Numbered from the stretch's first letter, positions 24,628 through 33,983 are shown. The stretch: 39,520 bases of DNA from Streptomyces sioyaensis (GCF_004122735.1 NZ_SDIF01000062.1:1-39520); one strand, 5' to 3'. Made by a program: numbers and translations. The notes: generated by a model from the letters alone, not told the origin.

Positions 24628-24910
24628 GGGTGAGTTCCCCCTGGTGAATTCGGCCTGAGCCGGTGTGACTTCTGCGGTGCTGCGCCGGTTTGTTCTTTGT
24701 CATGAACCCCAAGATCCGGCGCAACACCCCACTATGCCGGTGACGATGGGGACGGCGGAACTCGGGTCCCCGGTTTCACGCCCCTCAAGGATCTTGTCCT
24801 CAGCCGTGATCCCGGGTCCCCGCCGTCGTTGGTACGTACGGGGGACGGCCGGGCTGCCCGCAGGGCCCGCGCGGCTTTCAGCCGCTCACCAGCAGGAGGA
24901 CACAACTGCC

Positions 24911-26305
24911 GTGGCGTTGACCGAATCCGTTCCGGCGGCCGCGCCGCCGGCCCACCAGGGGATCCTGCGCCGACAGTCCCTGCGTGAGTCCGCTGCCCGT
25001 ACGTACGCCCGCTCGCTGCCCATCGTTCCGGTGCGCGCCCGCGGGCTGACCATCGAGGGCGCCGACGGCAGGCGCTATCTCGACTGTCTCTCCGGCGCCG
25101 GCACCCTGGCGCTCGGCCACAACCACCCCGTGGTGCTCGAAGCGATCCGTGCGGTCCTCGACTCCGGGGCACCCCTGCACATCCTCGACCTGGCCACGCC
25201 CGTCAAGGACGCCTTCACCACCGAGCTCTTCGCCACGCTCCCCAGGGAGTTGGCCGAAAAGGGGCGCATCCAGTTCTGCGGCCCGGCCGGCACGGACGCC
25301 GTCGAGGCCGCCTTCACCCTCGTCCGCACCGCGACCGGCCGGGAGGGGCTGATGGCCTTCTCCGGCGCGTATCACGGCATGACCGCACAGGCGCTGGCCG
25401 CCTCCGGGGGAGCGCAGCACACCAGCGTGGTCCGGTTGCCCTATCCGTACGACTACCGCTGTCCGTTCGGCACCGGCGGTGAGCGGGGCGCCGAACTCGC
25501 CGCGCGCTGGACCCAGAGCCTGCTCGACGACCACAAGAGCGGGGTGGCGGGGCCGGCCGGGATGATCCTGGAACCCGTCCAGGGCGAGGGCGGCGTGATC
25601 CCCGCGCCGGACAGCTGGCTGCGGCGCATGCGGGAACTCACCGCCGCCCGGCAGATCCCGCTGATCGTGGACGAGGTACAGACCGGCGTCGGCCGCACCG
25701 GCGCCTTCTGGGCCATCGAACACAGCGGCATCGTGCCCGATGTGCTGGTGCTGTCGAAGGCCATCGGCGGCAGTCTGCCGCTGGCCGTGATCGTCTACCG
25801 CGAGGAACTCGACGGCTGGCAGCCCGGCGCACATGCGGGCACCTTCCGCGGCAACCAGCTCGCCATGGCCGCCGGCCGGGCCACCCTCGCCTACGTCCGC
25901 GACAACGGCCTCGACCGGCGTGCCGGGGAGCTCGGCGCCCGGATGCTCGCCCGGCTCACCTCCCTCGCCGGCGCCCACGACTGCATCGGCGACGTCCGCG
26001 GCCGCGGACTCATGCTCGGGGTCGAAATCGTCGACCGCGACGCCGATGCCGATGCCCACGGCGCCCGCCCCGCCGATCCGCGGCTCGCCGCGGCCGTCCA
26101 GCACGCCTGCCTGGACCGCGGCCTGATCGTCGAGCTGGGCGGCCGGCACTCCGCCGTCGTCCGGCTGCTGCCACCCCTGACCATCACCGACGAACAGGCG
26201 GACGCGATCCTCGACCGCCTCGCCGACGCCATCACGGCGGCGGTCCGCATCCTCCCCGGGCCGACGGGCTCGTCCCCCACGACAATGCGAGGCATCTCCC
26301 CATGA
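24911..26305 (+). CDS. diaminobutyrate--2-oxoglutarate-type aminotransferase
   Basis: 464-residue class III PLP aminotransferase, resembling the enzymes that make L-2,4-diaminobutyrate from aspartate semialdehyde in siderophore clusters (RhbA-like). Visible are YLDCLSGAGTLALGHNHP, FCGPAGTDAVEAA, FSGAYHGMT, EPVQGEGGVIP, VDEVQTGVGRTG, the Schiff-base Lys283 in LSKAIGG and GTFRGNQLAM. GTG 24911 is the likely start, with GGAGG a rather long 11 nt upstream. It is the first gene of the siderophore-type operon and its last four bases overlap the next gene. A diamine for condensation with citrate is the expected product, by analogy. Confidence 0.88.
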   Translation: MALTESVPAAAPPAHQGILRRQSLRESAARTYARSLPIVPVRARGLTIEGADGRRYLDCLSGAGTLALGHNHPVVLEAIRAVLDSGAPLHILDLATPVKDAFTTELFATLPRELAEKGRIQFCGPAGTDAVEAAFTLVRTATGREGLMAFSGAYHGMTAQALAASGGAQHTSVVRLPYPYDYRCPFGTGGERGAELAARWTQSLLDDHKSGVAGPAGMILEPVQGEGGVIPAPDSWLRRMRELTAARQIPLIVDEVQTGVGRTGAFWAIEHSGIVPDVLVLSKAIGGSLPLAVIVYREELDGWQPGAHAGTFRGNQLAMAAGRATLAYVRDNGLDRRAGELGARMLARLTSLAGAHDCIGDVRGRGLMLGVEIVDRDADADAHGARPADPRLAAAVQHACLDRGLIVELGGRHSAVVRLLPPLTITDEQADAILDRLADAITAAVRILPGPTGSSPTTMRGISP

Positions 26306-28326
26306 ACGAACGACCCGGCCCCGACGGCGGTCAGCCTGCCGAGCGCGTCCCCGCCCACCAGGGTGCGGGCACCATCGAGTCGGTGCCGCGCCAGCAGCGC
26401 CGCGCCGCGGACCACGCCTGCCACCAGCAGACCCACGAGGACGCCGGCCGGGCCGCCGCCCACGACGGCCCGGGACCGTACGACCGTGCCCGCTGCGGTG
26501 AGCACGACCCGCTCGACCACCCGGATCCGGCGGTCGCCGCCGACGCCGCGGGCATCGAGCATCTGCTGCGCTGCTGGCTGCGCGAGAGCGGCGCCGACCG
26601 TCCGGCCGACGGCCGGCTGCGCCTTCCGCTGCGGGCCGTCGCCGGCGCCCTGCACATCCCCGTGCGCTACTGGTCACTCACCGGCTGGCACCGCCTGGGC
26701 GCCCCCACCCTCGAAGGCGCCCCGGCCGGGGCCGCCCCGCTGGACGCCGTCACCCTCGCCGCGCTGCTGCGCCGGGAGGCCGTGCACGGTGACCGCCGGG
26801 CCTCCGACGGCGGGGAGCACCGCGTGGCGGACGCCGACGAGCGGCCGGACCCGGACGCCGGGCAGCAGCAGGCACCGGACGGCGACGGCGCCGAACTCAT
26901 CGGCCGGGTCGCCAACTCCGTACGCAACGTCGCCACCTTCCTGACCGACCGGCGTGCCCGGCCCGCCGACGAGCACGGCGCCCTCTTCCTCGAAGCCGAA
27001 CAGTCCCTCCTCCTGGGCCATCCGCTGCACCCCACGCCCAAGAGCCGCGAGGGGCTCTCCGACGCCGAACTCCGTGCGTATTCGCCCGAAATGCGGGGCG
27101 CCTTCCGGCTCCACTGGATGGCCGTGCACCGCTCCGTCCTGGCCGCCGACTCCGCCTGGACCGAACGCGGCAAGCCCGTACCGGCCGAGCGGCTGGTGCT
27201 GCGCCTCGCCGGGGACGGCCTGCAACTCCCCGACGAGACCGTGCCGTTGCCGCTGCACCCCTGGCAGGCCAGGGAACTCGCCGACCGCCCCGAGACCGCC
27301 GCCCTGTGCGCGGCCGGTCTGCTCCACGACCTCGGCGCCCACGGCGCCCCCTGGCACCCCACCTCCTCCGTCCGCACGGTCTACCGTCCGGACGCCCACG
27401 CCATGCTCAAGCTCTCCCTCGGGCTGCGCATCACCAACTCCCGCCGGGAGAACCTCCGCAAGGAACTGGCCCGCGGTGTCGAGGTGCACCGCCTGCTGCG
27501 CACCGGCCTCGCCGAGCAGTGGCAGTCCGTGCACCCGGGCTTCGACATCGTCCGCGACCCGGCCTATCTGGCCGTCGACGGCCTCGGCGGCGACCCCGTC
27601 CAGGGCCTCGATGTCGTCATCCGCCACAACCCCTTCAGCACCACCGACGACGCCGTCTGCATCGCCGGCCTCACCTCGCCCCGGCCCTGGCCCGGCCACC
27701 CAGGGGTGCGCTCCCGGCTTGAGGACCTCGTCACCACGCTCGGCGCCCGCACCGGCCGCACCCTCGACGCGGTGGCCACCGAGTGGTTCCTGCGCTACCT
27801 CGAAGTGGTCGTACGGCCCCTGCTGTGGCTCGACGGCACCGCCGGCATCGTCCTGGAAGCCCACCAGCAGAACACCCTGGTACTGCTGGACCCCGACGGC
27901 TGGCCGGTCGGTGGCCGCTACCGCGACAACCAGGGCTACTACTTCCGTGCCTCCCGCCGCGCCGAGCTGGAACGGCGGCTGCCCGGCATCGGTGCCGCCA
28001 GCGACACCTTCGTCTCCGATGACGTCACCGACGAACGGTTCGCCTACTACCTCGGCATCAACAACGTCCTCGGACTGATCGGAGCCTTCGGCGCCCAGCG
28101 TCTGGTCCGCGAGGAGATCCTGCTCGCCGCCTTCCGGCGCTTCCTCGCCGATGCCGCCGCGGCCCCCCGCGCCCACCGTTCGCGCCTCCCCGAGCAGCTG
28201 CTGGCCGCCCGCACGCTGCGCTGCAAGGCCAACCTGGCGACCCGGCTGCACGGCCTGGACGAACTCGTCGGCCCCGTCGAAACCCAGTCCGTCTACGTCA
28301 CCCTGCCCAACCCCCTCGCCCCGTAG
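26302..28326 (+). CDS. IucA/IucC family siderophore synthetase (first)
   Basis: 674-residue NRPS-independent siderophore (NIS) synthetase, which adenylates a carboxylate such as citrate and condenses it with an amine. Motifs are GHPLHPTPKSREGL (ATP and substrate binding, type A/B-like), LPLHPWQ, HPTSSVRTVY, SLGLRITNSRREN and LEAHQQNTLVLLD, and the C-terminal FhuF-like part ends CKANLATRL. The first 75 or so residues are a Gln/His/Asp/Arg-rich segment without conserved motifs, and another such insert lies near 160-195; both are unusual. The ATG overlaps the aminotransferase stop as ATGA, so translation is probably coupled. Confidence 0.9.
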   Translation: MNERPGPDGGQPAERVPAHQGAGTIESVPRQQRRAADHACHQQTHEDAGRAAAHDGPGPYDRARCGEHDPLDHPDPAVAADAAGIEHLLRCWLRESGADRPADGRLRLPLRAVAGALHIPVRYWSLTGWHRLGAPTLEGAPAGAAPLDAVTLAALLRREAVHGDRRASDGGEHRVADADERPDPDAGQQQAPDGDGAELIGRVANSVRNVATFLTDRRARPADEHGALFLEAEQSLLLGHPLHPTPKSREGLSDAELRAYSPEMRGAFRLHWMAVHRSVLAADSAWTERGKPVPAERLVLRLAGDGLQLPDETVPLPLHPWQARELADRPETAALCAAGLLHDLGAHGAPWHPTSSVRTVYRPDAHAMLKLSLGLRITNSRRENLRKELARGVEVHRLLRTGLAEQWQSVHPGFDIVRDPAYLAVDGLGGDPVQGLDVVIRHNPFSTTDDAVCIAGLTSPRPWPGHPGVRSRLEDLVTTLGARTGRTLDAVATEWFLRYLEVVVRPLLWLDGTAGIVLEAHQQNTLVLLDPDGWPVGGRYRDNQGYYFRASRRAELERRLPGIGAASDTFVSDDVTDERFAYYLGINNVLGLIGAFGAQRLVREEILLAAFRRFLADAAAAPRAHRSRLPEQLLAARTLRCKANLATRLHGLDELVGPVETQSVYVTLPNPLAP

Positions 28327-28428
28327 CCGCCCACCGCACCCCCCGACAGCAGCATCCCGTACCCCGGCGCCGGCGCCCCGCGACCGATCAGGCCACGCGG
28401 CACGCGGCCACGAGAGGAGAGCGTCGCC

Positions 28429-29130
28429 GTGCCACCGACCGATTCCGGCCTCAGCTCCAGCTCCGACGACACCCTCGCACCGCAGCTCCCGCCCGACTGC
28501 GGGGCGCTGTGCGGGGACGGCCACGAGCAGCCGGCGTCCCCGGACGGCGGCCCGGCCGCCGGGCCGCTGCTCGACAACCTGGCGGGCTGGGCAGCGGCCG
28601 ACACCCCCGCCGGCCCGTTCGCGCTCGTGCCCGTCCGGCCGGCCCGCGACCTCGACCGGGTCACCGGCTGGATGAACGATCCGGCGGTCGCGGCCTTCTG
28701 GGAGCTGGCCGGCCCGCCGGAGACCACCGCCGCCCATCTGCGCAGCCAGCTCGACGGCGACGGCCGCAGCGTGCCCTGCCTGGGAGTGCTGGCCGGAGTC
28801 CCGATGAGCTACTGGGAGATCTACCGCGCCGATCTCGACCCCCTCGCCCGCCACTACCCGGCCCGGCCCCAGGACACCGGCATCCATCTGCTCCTCGGCG
28901 CCGGGTACCGCGGGCGCGGGCTGGGCGGCACGCTGCTGCGCGCCACCGCCGACCTCGTCCTCGACCACCGCCCGTCGTGCACACGGGTCGTCGCCGAGCC
29001 CGATCTGCGCAACACCGCCTCCGTCGCGGCCTTTCTGAGCGCCGGATTCCGCTATGCCGACGAGCTCGAACTGCCCGTCAAACGCGCGGCGTTGATGGTC
29101 CGCGACCGTGCCCACCGCCAGCTGCTCTGA
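28429..29130 (+). CDS. GNAT acyltransferase, siderophore type (IucB/RhbD/AlcB-like)
   Basis: 233-residue GNAT-fold protein. The segment FALVPVRPARDLDRVTGWMNDPAVAAFWELAGP and the later YWEIYRADLDPLARHYPARPQDTGIHLLLGAGYRGRGLGGTLL match the siderophore acetyltransferase subgroup. The GYRGRGLGG loop binds the acyl-CoA pyrophosphate. NTASVAAFLSAGFRY is the usual end of the fold. The first 55 residues are low complexity. The GTG start has AGGAGA 8 nt upstream. Its place between the two synthetases suggests that it acylates the diamine, or a hydroxylamine if a hydroxylase is supplied from elsewhere. Confidence 0.85.
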   Translation: MPPTDSGLSSSSDDTLAPQLPPDCGALCGDGHEQPASPDGGPAAGPLLDNLAGWAAADTPAGPFALVPVRPARDLDRVTGWMNDPAVAAFWELAGPPETTAAHLRSQLDGDGRSVPCLGVLAGVPMSYWEIYRADLDPLARHYPARPQDTGIHLLLGAGYRGRGLGGTLLRATADLVLDHRPSCTRVVAEPDLRNTASVAAFLSAGFRYADELELPVKRAALMVRDRAHRQLL

Positions 29131-29133
29131 CCC

Positions 29134-29157
29134 CGGGACCGTCCGTCGACGGTCCCG
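29134..29157 (+). terminator. intra-operon hairpin
   Basis: Perfect 10-bp stem (29134-29143 with 29148-29157) with a CGTC loop, directly after the acyltransferase stop and 78 nt before the second synthetase. It may partly terminate or protect the upstream mRNA. Confidence 0.6.
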
Positions 29158-29235
29158 TTCCGGTTCGCCGTCCATTCCGCTGCCCCGGTTGTCCCCCACA
29201 CGAGCCGGGGCGGTCCCGTTTCGAGGAGTCCCGCC

Positions 29236-31002
29236 TTGTCTCCTGAACCCCAGCCTTCGCACCGCGCCTGGCAGCACGCCGCGCGCCGACTGTTCGCCAA
29301 GATCCTGGCGGAGTTCGCGTACGAGGAAATCCTCACCCCCGAGCCCGACGGCACCGCCCCCGACGGCACCGCGCGATACCGTCTGCCGGTCACCGACGAC
29401 CTGGTCTACCGCTTCCGTGCCCGCCGCGGCGCCTACGGGCACTGGCGCATCGACCCCGCTTCGATCACCCCCGGCACCGATCCCTTCCACTTCCTCACCC
29501 ACGCCCATGACACCGTCCTGGGCCTGTCCGGCGACACCACCGGCCATCTCATCCGGGAGCTGACCGCCACCCTGACCGCCGACACCCGGCTCGACGCCAC
29601 CGCCCTCAGCGCCGCCGACCTCGCCGACCTGGACTACGCCGGCCTCGAAGGCCACCAGACCGGCCACCCCTGGCTCGTCGCGAACAAGGGCCGGCTCGGC
29701 TTCTCCGCCCAGGACGCGGCCACCTGGGCCCCCGAGGCCCGCACCGCACGGCGTCTGCCCTGGCTCGCCGCGCACCACCGCATCGCCCACTACCGCGGTA
29801 TCCCCACGCTGGCCACCCCCGACCGTCTCTACGGCGAGGAGCTGGACCCCGCCACCCGTCATGCCTTCGCCCGCACCATCACCGACCGGGGCCACGACCC
29901 CGCCGACTACCTCTACCTCCCCGTGCACCCCTGGCAGTGGGACGAGACCATCGCCCCGCTCTTCGCCCCGCAGCTCGCCGACGGATCCATCATCGCGCTG
30001 CCCACTGACAACGACCTCCGCCTGCCGCAGCAGTCCATCCGCACCTTCCTCAACGTCAGCCGTCCCGAGGCCCGTACGGTCAAGCTTCCGCTGTCGATCC
30101 TCAACACCCTGGTGTGGCGCGGCCTGCCCACCGAGCGCACCCTCGCCGCCCCCGCCGTCACCCGCTGGGTCCACGGCCTGCGCGACGCCGACCCCTATCT
30201 GCGCGACGAGACCCGGGTGATCCTGCTCGGCGAGACCGCCTCCGTCACCGTCGAGCACCCTCTTTACGACCGGCTGCCCGGTGTTCCGTACCAGTTCAAG
30301 GAGCTGCTGGGCTGCATCTGGCGCGAGCCGGTCAGCGGCCGGCTCGACCCCGGCGAACGCGCCCGCACCCTGGCGGCGCTGCTGCAGACCGACCCCGAGG
30401 GCCGCGCGCTGACCGCGGAGCTGGTGCGCCGCTCGGGGCTCGCCCCGCGCGACTGGCTGAGCCGGCTGTTCACCGCACTGCTGCCGCCCCTGCTGCACTT
30501 CCTCTACCAGTACGGCACGGTCTTCTCCCCGCACGGCGAGAACGCCATCGTCGTCTTCGACGCCCACGACGTCCCCACCCGCCTCGCGGTCAAGGACTTC
30601 GTCGACGACGTCAACACCAGCTCCTGGCGGCTCCCGGAGCACGACGCCATGCCGGACGACGTCCGCACGGTCCTGCTGACCGAACCGCCCTCCTTCCTCA
30701 CCCAGTTCATCCACTCCGGCCTGTTCGTCGGGGTCTTCCGCTACCTCGCGCCGCTGTGCGCGGACCAACTGGACGTTCCCGAGGCCGAGTTCTGGTCACT
30801 CGTCCGGGCGGAGATCCTGCGCCACCACGAGCGCTTCCCCCACCTCAAGGAGCGGCACGAGACCTTCGACCTGCTCACCCCGCGGATCGAGCGGCTGTGT
30901 CTGAACCGCAACCGTCTGCATGTGGACGGTTACCGCGACCGCCGCGACAGACCGCACGCGGCCGTGCACGGCACCGTCCCCAACCCCCTGCATCTGCCGT
31001 GA
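29236..31002 (+). CDS. IucA/IucC family siderophore synthetase (second)
   Basis: 588-residue NIS synthetase. Motifs are EGHQTGHPWLVANKGRLGFS (the NKGR form seen in AlcC/DesD/IucC-like, type C enzymes), LPVHPWQWDETIAPLF, QQSIRTFLNVSRPEARTVKL, a C-terminal GENAIVVFDAHDVPTRLAVKDF and NRNRLHVDGYRDR. The start is a TTG at 29236 with GGAG 7 nt upstream. Together with the first synthetase it gives an A-like plus C-like pair, as in aerobactin-type pathways where two amines are joined to citrate in turn. It is the last gene of the operon; the helicase gene begins 41 nt later with its own -10-like TAGGCT. Confidence 0.92.
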   Translation: MSPEPQPSHRAWQHAARRLFAKILAEFAYEEILTPEPDGTAPDGTARYRLPVTDDLVYRFRARRGAYGHWRIDPASITPGTDPFHFLTHAHDTVLGLSGDTTGHLIRELTATLTADTRLDATALSAADLADLDYAGLEGHQTGHPWLVANKGRLGFSAQDAATWAPEARTARRLPWLAAHHRIAHYRGIPTLATPDRLYGEELDPATRHAFARTITDRGHDPADYLYLPVHPWQWDETIAPLFAPQLADGSIIALPTDNDLRLPQQSIRTFLNVSRPEARTVKLPLSILNTLVWRGLPTERTLAAPAVTRWVHGLRDADPYLRDETRVILLGETASVTVEHPLYDRLPGVPYQFKELLGCIWREPVSGRLDPGERARTLAALLQTDPEGRALTAELVRRSGLAPRDWLSRLFTALLPPLLHFLYQYGTVFSPHGENAIVVFDAHDVPTRLAVKDFVDDVNTSSWRLPEHDAMPDDVRTVLLTEPPSFLTQFIHSGLFVGVFRYLAPLCADQLDVPEAEFWSLVRAEILRHHERFPHLKERHETFDLLTPRIERLCLNRNRLHVDGYRDRRDRPHAAVHGTVPNPLHLP

Positions 31003-31043
31003 ACCGGGTGGCTGTCAGTGGTCCCGCGTAGGCTTGCCACGCT

Positions 31044-33020
31044 ATGACGAAGCCCTCCCTCCCCGATCTGCTCCACGCCGCCGTCACCGCCGTCGGCGGC
31101 ACCGAGCGCCCCGGCCAGGTGGCGATGGCCGAGGCCGTCGCCGAAGCCGTGGACGACACTGCCCATCTGCTCGTCCAGGCCGGCACCGGCACCGGAAAGT
31201 CCCTCGGCTATCTGGTTCCGGCGCTCGCCCATGGCGAGAGAGTCGTCGTCGCCACGGCCACCCTCGCGCTGCAGCGCCAGCTGGTGGAGCGCGATCTTCC
31301 ACGTACCGTCGACGCCCTCCATCCGCTGCTGCGCCGCCGCCCGGAGTTCGCCATGCTCAAGGGCCGCTCCAATTACCTGTGTCTGCACCGCCTCCGTGAG
31401 GGCGCCCCACAGGAAGAGGAGGACGGCCTCTTCGACGTGTTCGAGCAGGCGACGCCGACCAGCAAGCTCGGCAAGGATCTGCTGCGGCTGCGCGACTGGG
31501 CGGACGAGACCGAGACCGGCGACCGCGATGCGCTGACCCCCGGGGTCTCCGACCGCGCCTGGGGCCAGGTCTCGGTCTCCTCCCGCGAATGCGTGGGCGC
31601 CTCGAAGTGCGCCTACGGGGCGGAGTGCTTCGCCGAGGCCGCACGGGAGCGCGCCAAGCTCGCCGATGTGGTCATCACCAACCACGCACTGCTCGCCATC
31701 GATGCGATCGAGGGCGCCCCGGTCCTCCCGTCGCACGAGGTCCTGATCATCGACGAGGCCCATGAGCTGGTCTCCCGGGTCACGGGCGTCGCCACCGGCG
31801 AGCTCACCCCCGGCCAGGTCAACCGCGCCGTCCGCCGGGCCGCCAAGCTCGTCAACGAAAAGGTCGCCGACCAGCTCCAGACCGCCGCGGAGTCCTTCGA
31901 GCGGCTGATGGAGCTGGCTCTGCCCGGCCGCCTCGAAGAGATCCCCGAGGATCTCGGCTACTGCCTGATGGCGCTGCGGGATGCGGCCCGTACGGTCGTC
32001 GCGGCGCTCGGCGCGACCCGCGACAAGTCGGTCCAGGACGAGGACGCCGTCCGCAAGCAGGCGCTCGCCTCGGTGGAGAACGTCCATGCCGTCGCCGAGC
32101 GGATCGCCAACGGCTCCGAGTACGACGTCGTCTGGTACGAACGCCATGACCGCTTCGGCGCCTCCCTGAGGGTGGCCCCGCTCTCGGTCTCCGGTCTGCT
32201 GCGCGAGAAGCTCTTCGAGGACCGCTCGGTGGTCCTCACCTCCGCCACCCTCAAACTGGGCGGCGACTTCAACGGGGTCGCGGCCTCCATGGGCCTGGCC
32301 CCCGAGGGCACGGCGGGCGAGGACGTCCCGCCCTGGAAGGGGCTCGACGTCGGCTCGCCCTTCGACTACGCGAAGCAGGGCATCCTCTATGTCGCCAAGC
32401 ATCTGGCCCAGCCGGGCCGTGAGGGCAGCCGCACCGACATGCTCGCCGAGCTCGCCGAGCTGATCGAGGCGGCGGGCGGCCGCACCCTCGGACTGTTCTC
32501 GTCGATGCGCGCGGCCCAGGCCGCGGCCGAGGAGCTGCGCGGCCGGCTGGATCTGCCGATCCTGCTCCAGGGTGAGGAGACGCTCGGCGAGCTGATCAAG
32601 GCCTTCGCCGCGGATGCCCGTACGTGCCTGTTCGGCACGCTGTCGCTGTGGCAGGGCGTCGATGTACCGGGCGCGAACTGCCAGCTGGTGGTGATGGACC
32701 GGGTGCCGTTCCCGCGCCCCGACGATCCGCTGATGAGTGCCCGGCAGAAGGCCGTGGAGGAGGCCGGCGGCAATGGCTTCATGGCGGTCGCGGCGACCCA
32801 TGCGGCTCTGCTGATGGCCCAGGGCGCCGGCCGTCTGGTCCGCGCCACCGGCGACCGCGGTGTGGTGGCCGTCCTCGACCCCCGGGTGGAGCGGGCCCGC
32901 TACGGCTCCTTCCTCCGCAGGTCGATGCCCGATTTCTGGTACACGACCGACCGCAACCAGGTCCGCCGCTCCCTGGCCGCCATCGATGCAGCAGCAAAGG
33001 CCTCACAGGCCGACGCATAG
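31044..33020 (+). CDS. DinG/XPD-like ATP-dependent DNA helicase
   Basis: 658-residue superfamily 2 helicase of the Rad3/XPD/DinG group, unwinding DNA 5' to 3' in repair. It has Walker A AGTGTGKS at 46-53, DEAH box IIDEAHE at 237-240 and the C-terminal motif GRLVRATGDRGVVAVLDPR. Four Cys residues (113 in NYLCLHR, 183 and 189 in ECVGASKC, 195 in AECF) are spaced for the 4Fe-4S cluster of the family. TAGGCT at 31029-31034 is 9 nt before ATG, so the leader would be only a few bases. It lies next to lexA. No LexA box was seen in its short upstream gap. Confidence 0.92.
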   Translation: MTKPSLPDLLHAAVTAVGGTERPGQVAMAEAVAEAVDDTAHLLVQAGTGTGKSLGYLVPALAHGERVVVATATLALQRQLVERDLPRTVDALHPLLRRRPEFAMLKGRSNYLCLHRLREGAPQEEEDGLFDVFEQATPTSKLGKDLLRLRDWADETETGDRDALTPGVSDRAWGQVSVSSRECVGASKCAYGAECFAEAARERAKLADVVITNHALLAIDAIEGAPVLPSHEVLIIDEAHELVSRVTGVATGELTPGQVNRAVRRAAKLVNEKVADQLQTAAESFERLMELALPGRLEEIPEDLGYCLMALRDAARTVVAALGATRDKSVQDEDAVRKQALASVENVHAVAERIANGSEYDVVWYERHDRFGASLRVAPLSVSGLLREKLFEDRSVVLTSATLKLGGDFNGVAASMGLAPEGTAGEDVPPWKGLDVGSPFDYAKQGILYVAKHLAQPGREGSRTDMLAELAELIEAAGGRTLGLFSSMRAAQAAAEELRGRLDLPILLQGEETLGELIKAFAADARTCLFGTLSLWQGVDVPGANCQLVVMDRVPFPRPDDPLMSARQKAVEEAGGNGFMAVAATHAALLMAQGAGRLVRATGDRGVVAVLDPRVERARYGSFLRRSMPDFWYTTDRNQVRRSLAAIDAAAKASQADA

Positions 33021-33132
33021 GCGGCGCACCATCCGGCGGCGCCGCAACCCTCTCTTGCGCACCCCACCGGACCGCCACCCCCTCCGCGAAAGACGTGGAG
33101 AGGAAGCGGCGCCGGCTCACACGCAACAAACA

Positions 33133-33166
33133 GAGCCCCGGAACCGGCGCAGTGGTTCCGGGGCTC
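33133..33166. terminator. bidirectional terminator between helicase gene and lexA
   Basis: Perfect 13-bp stem (33133-33145 with 33154-33166), 8-nt loop. The two genes converge here; lexA ends 17 bases away. Confidence 0.88.
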
Positions 33167-33182
33167 GGTCGTGAGGGGTGGC

Positions 33183-33983
33183 TCAGACGCGGCGGAGCAC
33201 CGCCACCACCTTGCCGAGGATGGTCGCCTCGTCGCCGGGGATCGGCTGGTACGCGGAGTTGTGCGGCAGCAGCCAGACGTGGCCGTCCTCGCGCTTGAAG
33301 CGCTTGACCGTGGCCTCGCCTTCCAGCATGGCGGCGACGATGTCGCCGTTCTCGGCGACCGGCTGGCGGCGGACCGTGACCCAGTCGCCGTCGCAGATCG
33401 CGGCCTCGATCATGGAGTCGCCGACGACCTTCAGCACGAACAGTTCGCCGTCACCGACGAGCTGACGGGGGAGCGGGAAGACGTCCTCGACCGACTCCTC
33501 GGCGAGGATCGGGCCGCCGGCGGCGATACGGCCGACCAGGGGGACATAGGAAGCGGCGGGCTTACCGGCGGTCTCCGTCGCCGTCGAGCTCGACTGGTCC
33601 GAGCCGCGGACCTCGTACGCCCGGGGGCGGTGCGGGTCACGCCGCAGGAAGCCCTTGCGTTCGAGCGCCATGAGCTGATGGGCGACGGACGAGGTGCTGG
33701 ACAGCCCGACGGCCTGGCCGATCTCGCGCATGGACGGCGGGTAGCCGCGGCGCTGCACCGAATCCCGGATCACCTCGATCACCCGGCGCTGGCGGTCGGT
33801 GAGCCCGGAACTGTCGGCCCGGATCCCGGGTGGCCGGCCGGGAAGCGAGCGGGCGGGCTTCTGCTCTTCGGAGTCCAACGTGGCGTCGTCCATCGGCGGC
33901 CGCTGTGCCTTGTGCGGATGCTCGAACCGGCCCTGGGAGTGGCTTTGTGCGGTGATGGTCGCGCTGTCTGCGGTGGTGGTCAC
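33183..33983 (-). CDS. lexA: SOS repressor LexA
   Basis: 266-residue transcriptional repressor of the SOS response that cleaves itself when RecA is activated. The winged-helix DNA-binding domain is LTDRQRRVIEVIRDSVQRRG, PSMREIGQAVGLSSTSSVAHQL. The self-cleavage site is Ala155-Gly156 in GRIAAGGP, and the catalytic pair is Ser190 in GDSMIE and Lys227 in ATVKRF. GTG 33983 has GAGAGGGG 5 nt upstream and gives the start MTTTADSATITAQ known from Streptomyces LexA. A LexA box 64 nt upstream implies autoregulation. It diverges from nrdR. Confidence 0.97.
   Translation of the reverse strand: MTTTADSATITAQSHSQGRFEHPHKAQRPPMDDATLDSEEQKPARSLPGRPPGIRADSSGLTDRQRRVIEVIRDSVQRRGYPPSMREIGQAVGLSSTSSVAHQLMALERKGFLRRDPHRPRAYEVRGSDQSSSTATETAGKPAASYVPLVGRIAAGGPILAEESVEDVFPLPRQLVGDGELFVLKVVGDSMIEAAICDGDWVTVRRQPVAENGDIVAAMLEGEATVKRFKREDGHVWLLPHNSAYQPIPGDEATILGKVVAVLRRV

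Noticed and set aside
26674..30768. 1364-codon open frame on the minus strand
   Set aside because: It is antisense to the two NIS synthetases and the acyltransferase. Its translation is Gly/Val/Asp/Gln-rich with no motifs, as expected from the high-G+C third-position bias of the real genes.
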